This document shows positions 1-9,435 of a stretch of 64,000 bases of DNA, piece by piece. The stretch's first letter is position 1, and each line of letters starts with the position of its first letter. Both the position numbers and the translations under genes were made by a program. Source of the DNA: Cyathus striatus (taxonomy: Eukaryota; Basidiomycota; Agaricomycetes; Agaricales; Nidulariaceae); the NCBI GenBank assembly GCA_025738555.1, contig JAOVFP010000003.1:3968001-4032000 (forward strand), given 5' to 3'. Below the pieces are notes generated by a model, which did no database searches, was not told the DNA's origin, and was given only the letters and a program-made list of their open reading frames with translations.

Positions 1-87
1 ACTATGTTTGTTCAGACCAAACAACGCAACTGCTGTCAGTGTGACACTGACAATATCTCTCTTGTTTCTGTACCACCACCATCCCCA

Positions 88-152
88 CTCTGCCTCTCCT
101 CCTCTCCTCCTCCTCTCCTCCCCTCCCCTCCTCCCCTCCTCCCCTCCTCTCC
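88..152. repeat. Pyrimidine-rich CT microsatellite
   Basis: Almost pure CT tract made of CTCCTC and CCCCTCCT units. It has no coding meaning. The bases from 153 to 590 hold only weak reading frames; they may include more of the kinase gene that becomes recognisable at 594, but I cannot align them. Confidence 0.8.
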
Positions 153-593
153 TAGGCCTTTTCATCCTAGACAAGTTACCCCCTTCCCCCTTTCGACCTA
201 ACTAACATACCTTTCAGACAGACTAGGAACAACATACACAGCAGATCCAATCCTGGATGACTCCTTCCTCCCCACCCCCCCCTCTGGAACTCTTTGTTGT
301 GACTTTCAACACCATATTACGCACAGAGTCAGGGGACGAAGAAGCTGAGGCAGGTCAAAGCAGAGATTCTGCACCTCACCAGGAAAGTGTATACACTGTG
401 AAGCTGAACCCACCCACTGGTGGGTACGATTCAGGATACTCACCCACCAGTGCTTTTCTGGGAGTTTTCCCAACATGCTTAGTGGGTATGCTTCTTATCA
501 GGCGAATAGGAGTGGGTATCCAGGTTCAGCAGGAGTGTATAAAGATGGTATAAAGGCAGGGGCATATCCACATCTTATGTTCCCAGAACATGT

Positions 594-1240
594 CTTTTGC
601 ATAGGGATATTAAGTTCATGAATATCTTTATTGGTATGTTGTTATGCTTTACCAATGATGCCTCTTGCTGATGTGGTTGTAGATGGGAAGGGCGATTGTA
701 AAGTTGGAGACTTTGGTTTGGCTACTTCCAGTCTGGCCACTGTTGATCCTTCTGATGTGTCCCCTCACGTTGCAATTCCAGATATGGAGATGGCTCTCAG
801 TGAGTATTCTTTGTTGCCTGCTGTACATTGTCTGATGCAAAACAGAGGTCGGAATGTGCTTGTACATTACACCAGAAGTGCTGTCCAGGAAATGAGGACC
901 AAGGAATCATACAAAGGTGGACATGTACAGTTTTGGAGTGCATTTCTTTTATCTGGTCTTAATCATTGTGGCTGACTATGTGGTAGATAATGTTCTTCAA
1001 GATAAACTACCAGTTCTCTGCTGGCTCTGAGCATATCACTGTCCTAGAGGATTTGTGCAAGCCAGGTATTCTGTTCCTGCCTGGCTCACAGCATCATCGG
1101 TCCCAGCAGAAAGATTGCAAGTGTGCGTTTCTGTGTATTGTATGGAAGCTTATCATGCTGTTGTTATTAGCTGGCTACTGCAGCATGAGCTAGACAATAA
1201 GCCTACTGCCCTCAAGTTGTCCCAAAGTCCATTGCTGTTC
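594..1240 (+). pseudogene. GCN2-type eIF2alpha kinase, C-lobe fragment
   Basis: Recognisable part of the catalytic domain of a GCN2-like kinase, which phosphorylates eIF2alpha on amino acid starvation. In order I read the catalytic loop LLHRDIKFMNIFI (594-633), GDFGLATSSLATVDPSD (about 700-757), VGMCLYITPEVLSRK (848-892), NHTKVDMYSFG (to 937), INYQFSAGSEHITVLEDL, then WLLQHELDNKPTALKLSQ. The GCN2-specific stretches (ATSSLA.VDPSD, PTAL.LSQSPLL) separate it from other kinases. The frame is kept by four short GT-AG introns: 634-682, 800-845, 938-986 and 1121-1170. A single in-frame TGA at 893-895 lies where the family usually has Arg, consistent with CGA to TGA. The N-lobe, the HisRS-like domain and the rest of the protein are not seen, so this is a gene fragment, perhaps captured by a transposon. 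Confidence 0.85.
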
Positions 1241-1270
1241 CAGCCCCCACTTTGCTGCCCCAGCTAACTG

Positions 1271-1856
1271 CCCAGCCCAGCCTACTGTAAGTTCTTTTCA
1301 TCTCCTCCTATTATATTTTCTTACTTGATTTATTATAGGAATATGATGTGCATGTGAAGAAGAAACAGTCAATGTGAGTGGCTCTCCACTGATATGGCAT
1401 CATACTTATGTGTTTTTTCAGGAATCCATAACAATATCGCTCTTCTAGGACACTTCTGGTGAGATTTTGTCAGTTGCTTATCCGATATACTCACAGTTAT
1501 TTATTCAGGAATGCTTTTTGACCATTTTCAGCAGTTTCTCACTTCTTGGTATGTTGCTGTTGCATTTTCTTGGGCATATCATGGCTATCAGGTGGGATAT
1601 TATGTATTTTTTCTAAGTGGTATCAAGTATCTGTGGTGTACAGATGATTCTGTTACTTCCTGTACATTACTGTAATGTACTGAAATTGCTGTAATGTGAA
1701 TATATGTATCATGTCAGATAAGAACTGTTGAGAACTGTTTTCGATCCGGAAAAGAGGTCAAAATCAGGAAAAAATCCGAAAATTGCAGAATGTCAGATGT
1801 GTCTGTAATTTCCAGATGTTGCTGGACCAGGCCTGCATGACTTTTGACTGGGAATG
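1271..1856. other. Intergenic, no feature seen
   Basis: AT-rich sequence with no coherent reading frame, terminal repeat or RNA gene that I can support. Confidence 0.5.
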
Positions 1857-2045
1857 AGTACTTATGAGTATGCATAATACTATTACAATAACAATATAAA
1901 ACATAATGCAATGCGTACTTATGAGTATGCATAATAGTATTACAACAACAATAGGAAACATAATGTAATGAGAACTTATGAGTACACATACTAGTATTAC
2001 AATAACAATAGAAATCATAAAGTAATGAGTTTTTATGAGTAACCT
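1857..2045. repeat. About 60 bp tandem repeat, three copies
   Basis: Three consecutive copies of a roughly 60 bp unit starting ACTTATGAGTA and running through CATA, TATTACAAYAACAATA and CATAAWGYAATG. The copies differ by scattered substitutions. It abuts the truncated end of the Helitron Rep reading frame at 2067 and may mark a recombination breakpoint. Confidence 0.85.
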
Positions 2046-2066
2046 GTATGCTACATATAATATGCC

Positions 2067-3101
2067 TCACTCATAACTCATAGTCCTTATATGATATCTC
2101 ATATCATATAACACTGCTGTTAAATGATAAATTTGGTTGACACTTATGAAAAGTGACATGCAATTTAAGAGGAGACTTTGAAATATAATCAGCAATGTAG
2201 TAAATATGGCTTTGGCAGCAGGGCCTGAAAGAATAAACTTCATATCCATATTGTTTCTAGTGCCTTTTATAACTGTGTCATTGTAGTTATTTACATTCAG
2301 ATCTTCACATTTCAAAATCAGCTGTTCAGTTTCTCTGCAGAAAAAGGTATTTGGAATGATTTCACCTGAACCCAAACCAAAATGACAGACTTTTCCTTTG
2401 CCAGGTTTACAGTATTTGAAACAAGTAGCTGAATGAAGATGACTCTGACATTGTTTTACAAGTTGATGAAAGTCTTGGTTGTTAAGAGCATCAAAGTTTG
2501 GAAGATTAAAGTGTGAGGAGTCAAAACCAAAGAATGAACAAGAATGACAATCTAGCAATGAATGGGATATATCAGAATGAATTTCTGGAGGAATGGCATT
2601 AAATATAGTTGAGTAAAATAGTTGAGTCCAGAAAATTTATTAAACAATTTTCAAAATCAGAGTCATGGAGGTCAAGAATACACTGCTTGATCTGATCAGG
2701 GTTTATTGCTCCTTCTATCCATATTATCATATGACAGTGTAGTGAACCTCTTCCTTGAGCTTCAACACACCCATAGAAGGCAAACACAACTCCAAAAGCA
2801 CCTGGATTTAAATTAACACCTTTTTTGGGTTTGTAACTTAGAAGCTCAACAATGAAAGCTTGCATCATAATGTTGAAAAATTGAGCACGAACAATAGGAT
2901 TTCAAGCAATCAGTGATGCAAGTGAGAAATAAACAGATTGAGAGTTATTTAAAAGATTATCTATATGTAAGTCATCACCAGCCAAATAACTAACAATAGG
3001 ATTGTATACATCAGCCAGATTCAGAGTCAAGTAAAAAGTAGGAAGGCCTTTTCAATTACTAATGAGTGAATTTTATTTCACATAACAGTCTTGCTAGCAT
3101 T
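2067..3101 (-). pseudogene. Helitron Rep core (HUH and Tyr motifs)
   Basis: Rolling-circle Rep domain fragment. Reading the minus strand from 3101: a block resembling GLPTFYLTLNLADVYNPIV (one-base shift near its start), then YGCVEAQGRGSLHCHMIIWI with the paired histidines of an HUH-type nuclease, then CHFGLGS, then NTFFCRETEQL, NNMDMKFILSGPAAKAI, and after another one-base shift YYIADYISKSPLKLH, which holds the paired tyrosines. An in-frame TGA just before the first block sits where an Arg is expected. At least two frameshifts and one stop make this a dead copy. The reading ends in the tandem repeat at 1857-2045. Confidence 0.85.
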
Positions 3102-3106
3102 AGATC

Positions 3107-4149
3107 TGTTACATCTGTGTTCAGAATCTGCTATTCCGCACTATCCTGACATTCCCACACTTCCTGCACTTCCATGTTGGCCACATTTCCAACCAATCAT
3201 CAGATACATTGTCTTGATTTATCAATTACTCACTTGCACTCATTTGCTATGTCACTATTTTGTATTACTCCTTTATTTCAACCCTTATCCATTTCACTAT
3301 ATTGCATACAGCCTTTCCTTCCATTCTTCAGCCACTACTCCACTATGGTGGCTGACTCCATGTTTACCTATCCCTAGTTATACCCTTATACTTTGCTCAA
3401 AGTAAACTACTCCATAGTTTACTTAGTATTTAAGATCTAGTTTTTGTAAAGTAACTTCAGTTTTTGTATCGACTATGATTATGAATATACCACTATACTC
3501 CATCTTCTTGTCTCTAAGGTTTTGTCCTTAGTTCTGGGTCCCTATTCTGTATCAGAAGTAACAAAGAATAAAGAGGGTGGTTGAGAGCAAAGAGGATAAT
3601 AAGAGAGCAAAGAGAGTGGTAAAGGAGCAAGAACTCAAACACAAACACTGACACAGACACATATGGGGAGGAAACTTGTTGACAACTATCAAGTTACAGA
3701 GTGTTTATATACTGGGTGTATCTACCAAAGTCCAACCAAGGTCCATGTAACTAAGGTAACAGACAGCTGTCAATCTGTCAATCACATATCTGTCAAGTAT
3801 GACAGGTGACAAGTGACAGCTGTCAAAGAAGCTGTGCAACCCAGAATATCTAACATTCTGACCTTCCCTATTCTGAACTTTCTGTGTTTTGCACTTGACC
3901 TTGCTCCTACCTTGACCTTGCTCCTACCTTGACCTTGCTCCTACCTCGACCTTGTTCCTACCTCGACTTTGAAATATGAACCACCAAGAATCACAAGGGG
4001 CACAGCATATAAGCTGAAGCCAAGGTTCACCTCTGCACTTTTGAGTTCTCTGCTTCCATCTCTGAGCTTATGTAATATGATGACTAGCTCCCTCTGTGCT
4101 AAACCTAGTGCCTTCCCTACTATCCCTCTGAGTGGTATGGTATGTAACA
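3107..4149. mobile_element. LTR insertion (solo LTR or LTR remnant)
   Basis: The segment starts TGTTACATC and ends TATGTAACA, i.e. TG...CA ends with a short inverted match (TGTTACAT/ATGTAACA). It is flanked by the 5 bp direct repeat AGATC (3102-3106 and 4150-4154). Removing it with one AGATC restores the Helitron reading frame across the site (PGS then ASKTVM on the minus strand), so boundaries are firm. No gag or pol homology is visible and no second LTR was recognised, so a solo LTR is the simplest reading. Inside are a run of CTTGACCTTGCTCCTAC units at 3898-3966 and a TGTCAA-rich stretch around 3770-3830. Confidence 0.8.
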
Positions 4150-4154
4150 AGATC

Positions 4155-4830
4155 CAGGTATAGGAGCTGTGATAGCTTTCACCTCATTCATAAGTTGTAA
4201 GACATTTTGTTGTTCAGTTGTGGTTGCACTTACAGGATTACCATTAGACAAGGAAGTTACCATGTGCTCAAGTGTTTCAACAGAAATAGATGCAAAACAT
4301 GAGGCAATTTGATTAAAATTGGTTTTTTGACTCTTAAACTAATATTGAGAAGAGCTTTTTGATGTTGTATAATATTAAAACATGTAAACATAAATGTGGG
4401 GTGCACTTGAAATCTTCAATCAGCATAACTTAGTAAATGCTTAATATGACACTGAAAAGATAACTTTACTAGATGATTGTTATCCTCAGGTCCACCAATA
4501 CCATAAGGAAATAAAGTGGGATATATTAAAGGTAATAAGGAGGGATTGTGAAATTCATTAACAGGAATGGGATCATGAGGAACTTGCAAGATTGAACCAT
4601 TTTTTGTTTAAAATGTTTTGAAGCTGCAGCACATAGTTCATGAGCAGGCATGTTAGCATTTGTGTCAGTAACTACAACACTCTCAAAATTATCAGGAGAT
4701 GATGAGAGAAGCTCTTCATTATCATTGTTGTCATATTTTGAAATCAAAGAGTCCACTGTGATGTTGCTTGCACATTTAGACATAAAATTGTGCATTTTTA
4801 TCATTTTCAGCATTAAAGCTGAACACATTG
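4155..4830 (-). pseudogene. Helitron N-terminal domain fragment
   Basis: Minus-strand reading that precedes the Rep core across the LTR insertion. It contains SKYDNNDNEELL, VVVTDTNANMPAHEL, then after a frame change YPTLFPYGIGGPEDN, FQVHPTFMFTCFNIIQHQKAL and finally NEVKAITAPIPGS next to the insertion. The LFPyGiGg and PGS...RNEI blocks are the usual layout of Helitron_like_N proteins of fungi. One or more shifts and an in-frame stop after the tyrosine-aspartate segment show decay. Together with 2067-3101 it makes one interrupted gene. Confidence 0.75.
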
Positions 4831-5672
4831 AGGGAGCCCATATAATAAATAAAGATTCATGGACTGCTACTCAATAGCAAGCACCCAACACATTGACTTA
4901 ATATTAATAATCATAAACCACCTACAAATATACTTATAAGTGCTTCAATGTCCAACCTACCACTAGTCTGGAAATAAAGGAAAGATAATGTAATCATTAA
5001 AAAGGACCGCTTTAGCATCAGTCACATGACTTGTACAGGTGTCTGTTAAGTTCTAAGACTGCTATAATTGTTTGTTTGGAAACAGGAATGATATCAAACA
5101 ATTAGTCAGACATGATATAATGAAATATTAATGAAGAGATCTATGCATTACTCAGAGTACAAGACTCTACAGAACTTTAATATTGGTCTATGAGTAATAC
5201 ATATTTCTAAAAAATGAAATATATTCGAAAGAATGAGTGTAATCTACTGTGTCAATGGAAAATTGCAGTAATGGAATGATCAGCAGGGCATACAGAGATC
5301 AAATCTCCATGAAAATGGGTGATCTTGGGCTCGTTCTAAAGATAGAAAGAAACACATGTTAATCAACTATGATTATCAATGCAATGGACAGGATTCCAGC
5401 TGATATCAGGCTGAAAGATCAATCATACATGGGAAAGGATGCTTATCCACCAGAAATATCAATGATAGGGGCATCTAAGACCTTGAAACATGATGGATTG
5501 ATATAGAATGAGTAATGGCAGTGCTTCACAGCCTGGACCTTGGTAATATTACTATCAAGAACAATGATGATAGGAATCATAGATAGGAGTAGTGTGTTTC
5601 ATCTGTTTCACTGTACACATTTAGTATTTATGATTTGAGAACCTGCTTTGTAATGTCTTTCAATTCTCACCA
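4831..5672. other. Insertion sequence between Helitron blocks, unassigned
   Basis: AT-rich and CpG-poor. It separates two Helitron coding blocks together with 5673-7814, so it is probably inserted DNA, but no terminal repeat or reading frame identifies it. Confidence 0.4.
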
Positions 5673-7318
5673 GTAGCTTTCAAATTGATTGATCACTTCC
5701 GGTAATCTGCGGGACAACGAACTGTTTAGTGAGTGAGGGTTTTATTGAGTGCATTTGGAATCATAATTGGCATGCGAGATCATTAAATTAATAAATTTGG
5801 GATCAATCAATCAACTCAATCCTTATGTAGTTTGAAATCAATGACAATTAAATAAGAAATCAATGAGAAATAAATGTGCAATCAATGAGGAATCAATCAA
5901 AAATCAATCAAAAATCAATCAAAAATCAATGGATAACTCGAAATTGTTAGGTACCCAACTACAGGATATACTAAATAATAGGGTGGTTAACTACATACAT
6001 ACACTTACTTTATCTACTAGGCCACAAATCCTTTTTCAACAAGTAAATTTTTCTCTATATTACACATACCTGAAGAGCGAAATCAATGTTGAAATCAATC
6101 ATTTGTACTTAGTATAAATCATATTTTAAAGTGAAATCATTGCTGAAATCAATCCTTTTGGACTTCATAGCATTATTGGTACAAGTTTGAAATCATTGGG
6201 GAGATCAATGCAAATTCAAAATGAAATCAATGCTAAAATCAATGTTATTACATAGGGAAATCAATGGGAAATCAATGGAAAAATAATGGGAATCATTGCT
6301 GAAATCAATGATAGTTCAATAGAAAATGAGTGAGAAATAGATATGAAAATCAATGTCATATCATAGAGAGATCATTGCTGAAATAAATGCTAAATTCAAT
6401 GTTAATTCAATACTTGTCTTATATCTATTTTTATCATACATAAATGCACATATTACGTAAAAAGTATTATATTAGTAATAATGCTACAGCTTAGAAAACA
6501 TGATTGTATGATTTCATTGTTCTAGCATTTTTGAAACTAGTACACCTCTGCGAAGGTTATAGAATAGAATGAAATAATATGTTGATTTTAGTATTTATTT
6601 CGCATTTATTGCCAATTTGCTTCTCATTGATTTCCCTGTGATATAACATTGATTTTAGTATTTATTTCGCATATATTACCTATTTAGTTCTCATTGATTT
6701 CTCAGTGATATAACATTGATTTTAGTATTTATTTCGCATTTATTACCTATTTATTTCACATTGATTTCCCATTGATTTCATTTTGAATTTGCATTGATCT
6801 CCCCAATGATTTCAAACTTGTACCAATAATGCTATGAAGTCCAAAAGGATTGATTTCAGCAATGATTTCACTTTAAAATATGATTTATACTAAGTACAAA
6901 TGATTGATTTCAACATTGATTTCGCTCTTCAGGTATGTGTAATATAGAGAAAAATTTACTTGTTGAAAAAGGACTTGTGGCCTAGTAGATAAAGTAAGTG
7001 TATGTATGTAGTTAACCACCCTATTATTTAGTATATCCTGTAGTTGGGTACCTAACAATTTCGAGTTATCCATTGATTTTTGATTGATTTTTGATTGATT
7101 CCTCATTGATTGCACATTTATTTCTCATTGATTTCTTATTTAATTGTCATTGATTTCAAACTACATAAGGATTGAGTTGATTGATTGATCCCAAATTTAT
7201 TAATTTAATGATCTCGCATGCCAATTATGATTCCAAATGCACTCAATAAAACCCTCGCTCACTAAACAGTTCGTTGTCCCACAGATTACTGGAAGTGATC
7301 AATCAATTTGAAAGCCAC
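5673..7318. mobile_element. Fold-back (long inverted repeat) element
   Basis: Two arms of about 560 bp are inverted copies of each other: roughly 5673-6236 and 6765-7318. The outer ends read GTRGCTTTCAAATTGATTG. Both arms contain the same spurious reading frame of about 75 residues, which simply reflects the duplication. The arms and the 530 bp centre are packed with GAAATCAATG/CATTGATTTC units. The transcript or single strand could form a very long hairpin. No transposase is present, so it is a non-autonomous snap-back element. I see no convincing target duplication. Arms differ at only a few positions, several being C/T or G/A. Confidence 0.85.
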
Positions 7319-7814
7319 GACTCCAATTCTGTATATAACTAGGTACATTAGAGGGTAGAAAGGGAAGCAGCATCGCACCTTTCTTGCCCAGTACATAGTT
7401 ATAGGGTAGTGGTTTAGGTCTTGTTGTTTCAAAGTAATTTAAAGTGATTTTATCAGAATCTTGTGGGATTTATTACAAAGTGCAAAGGACTGAGACTCCA
7501 GTGAGGGTCTAGTATTTGAGACTTTGAGTAAAAGTGACTTCAAGGAAAGCAAAGGGTTGCTTTCAACCAGTTTTTAAGGATTTAAGTTAACACAGGATGT
7601 GTTAATTAGGTTCTTGCAATTTCAGAGTAGTACAGAGTGTATTACTTCTTTTCTTCCAATAAATCATTATTGTTTCAATTCATTTGGGATTTAAAAGTGA
7701 ATTTAAAAATACATTGACATAAGAAGGAGTTACTACCTTACCTGTCACTCACATTTTCGGAGTTTTGTACAAGTTAGAAGTGATTTTGCTGTGTAACTAT
7801 AGCAGACTACACCT
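7319..7814. other. Unassigned insert between fold-back element and Helitron block
   Basis: No coding content or terminal repeats recognised. It has a TATA-like TGTATATAAC at the left and could be part of an old LTR, but no matching partner was found. Confidence 0.35.
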
Positions 7815-8554
7815 CTAGAATACAACTACCTGTTCTGCCACACTGTCACTATGTTCAACTAGTTGTATGTGGAAAGGAGGTACAGATTGATTAGGAAAGG
7901 ATTTTATTTTATTTCCATCTATTACAACATTAGAGTACAAGGGATTGTTTTGTTTCAGCCAATGTAGAGCATTGTAAACTCTTTGTCTCCTGACAAGTAA
8001 AGGTTTTGCTTTTTTCTGTAACCAATCTTGAGAGGGAGGAGTTGACCAATAAAAATAACACAAATATAAGTAATTATATCATTTATTGTAGGGGGAAGAA
8101 TGTTCAGCAACTGTGATAGTCATTGTGGATAAATAATTGCATGACCATTAAGGCCTTTTTGCACAGTGGGAAGGTCAAGAGATTGATCATGCTGACACAA
8201 TTGAACTATTAGAGATTTAGCCCAACACCAGGCTATCATAGTCTGTTCAACAATAGCTAAATCCTGCAATTCTTCAGGAACAGGTCCAAGGTATGTTTTG
8301 TTAGCCATTGATAAAGGAGGAATTTTACCATGTGTTAAAGAAGATTAACAACTTTTGCACAATTTGACAAACTGATTGGTAGAATCAGTACTAGAAGAAT
8401 TATTTTCACAAACAATTCCATCAGGATGCACCAGGAAATTTGCAAAAGGATCAGAAAAGCATAGTTTTGGAACAGGAGGAACAGAAGAAGTTGAAAGAGG
8501 AGATAAATCAATTTGTGATAAGGCAACAATAACACCTGATCTTTTGAAATTCAA
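7815..8554 (-). pseudogene. DUF6570-like block of Helitron-type protein
   Basis: Minus-strand blocks: LNFKRSGVIVALSQ (8554 downwards) with a Cys-rich end, KLCKSC; then ALANKTYLGPVPEEL-type reading MANKTYLGPVPEELQDLAIV, EQTMIAWCWAKSLIVQL, LPTVQKGLNGHAIIYPQ (8308-8120); then DWLQKKAKPLLVRRQRVYNA, LHWLKQNNPLYSNVVIDGN and PPFHIQLVEHSDSVAEQ (8063-7815). These are the conserved segments usually called DUF6570, found N-terminal to Helitron_like_N in fungal Helitron proteins. Frame breaks between the blocks (about 8340 and 8100) mean either short introns or lesions. The family number is from memory. Confidence 0.75.
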
Positions 8555-8679
8555 AGAACCACAAGAAGCACAAATTTATAAAGAAAGTGATTCTTTACTA
8601 GTCATATTACAAAAATTTTGAGTCAACTGATTTTTTTCATTTTGAGAGAGAACCTGAGGCCAATTGTTGTGGATTTCAT

Positions 8680-9381
8680 TTAACAAATCATTTGGCTCAG
8701 AGGTAACAACACTAGAACCATTTTCCCTGAGATATTGTTCAAGTCAGTTTGTGAGGGAATTCTGTGAAGAGAGGTTTGGCAGTCTGATCTAAATTGAATA
8801 CAGTGATAGAGATCAGATGTAGCACAATAACCATTAACAAGATGATCAAGTAACAGTTGTTGTAGTTGTGTAACAGACAAAGAAATATATGGAATATTAA
8901 TATCATGTGAAGACACAATTAATTCCAAATCAATCTTTTTAAGGGAACACATATTATTTATTAGGTAATAAATAGAGTCATTGAAAAGGTTTTGGTCACA
9001 GACAAAGCAATTTTTGAAGAGGGAAAATAAGTAGAGGACACAGTTTCTTTTGGCATTAGAAGGAACATCTATATGCAGGAAATGTGCAAGTGAGGAAAGA
9101 TTACTACTTGACAATGATGAATGTATAACTATTTGTAAAAAACATAGTTTTAAATGAGAAGGAGAGGTAAATATTGAAGCACTATATTTACACAAATCTC
9201 CATCAGTGTTTGTAAAGCAGTGACCAAAAAAGATGTGACTGAAAAAATCAGTCAATGAAGAAAAGTTGGAGTCACTCAGGGCAATGGCATGATTATTCAA
9301 TGTATAATTCAGATGATTTAGAGATGTAAACAAAGGTGACAAATTATTCAGATTTCCTAACAAGGATTTGTACTGAAACAA
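8680..9381 (-). CDS. Probable N-terminal part of Helitron-type protein
   Basis: Open 233-residue minus-strand frame directly upstream of the DUF6570 block. It starts MFQYKSLLGNLNNLSPL and is Ser, Leu and Asn rich with helical, Cys-spaced segments (for example KNCFVCDQNLF). I do not recognise a domain. Its position and orientation suggest it is the N-terminal region of the same Helitron protein, joined by a short intron or separated by a lesion near 8650. Possibly part of a pseudogene. Confidence 0.5.
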   Translation of the reverse strand: MFQYKSLLGNLNNLSPLFTSLNHLNYTLNNHAIALSDSNFSSLTDFFSHIFFGHCFTNTDGDLCKYSASIFTSPSHLKLCFLQIVIHSSLSSSNLSSLAHFLHIDVPSNAKRNCVLYLFSLFKNCFVCDQNLFNDSIYYLINNMCSLKKIDLELIVSSHDINIPYISLSVTQLQQLLLDHLVNGYCATSDLYHCIQFRSDCQTSLHRIPSQTDLNNISGKMVLVLLPLSQMIC

Positions 9382-9435
9382 ATTATTAGCATGTAGGTAG
9401 AATCAAAATAAAGAGTGCTTACTTGGTTCAATGTA

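Larger units (their letters stand above)
2067..9381 (-). mobile_element. Helitron-like element, fragmented and nested
   Basis: Four minus-strand coding blocks lie in the order expected for a basidiomycete Helitron Rep protein: an N-terminal block (9381-8680), a Cys-rich plus DUF6570-like block (8554-7815), a Helitron_like_N block (4830-4155) and the Rep core with HUH and Tyr motifs (3101-2067). Two insertions separate them: an LTR element at 3107-4149 with target duplication AGATC, and a stretch of about 3 kb between 4830 and 7815 that includes the fold-back element 5673-7318. No helicase (Pif1-like) block is found downstream of 2067, so the element is truncated. Its ends are not determined; the limits given are those of the coding blocks. 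Confidence 0.75.

Noticed and set aside
3544..3560. GTATCAGAAG resembling an initiator-tRNA primer binding site inside the LTR insertion
   Set aside because: The match to the usual TGGTATCAGAGC is partial and no second LTR or gag/pol follows, so a solo LTR remains the simpler reading.
5863..7115. Two almost identical reading frames of about 75-84 residues in opposite orientation
   Set aside because: They are mirror images created by the inverted arms of the fold-back element and have no domain or independent support.
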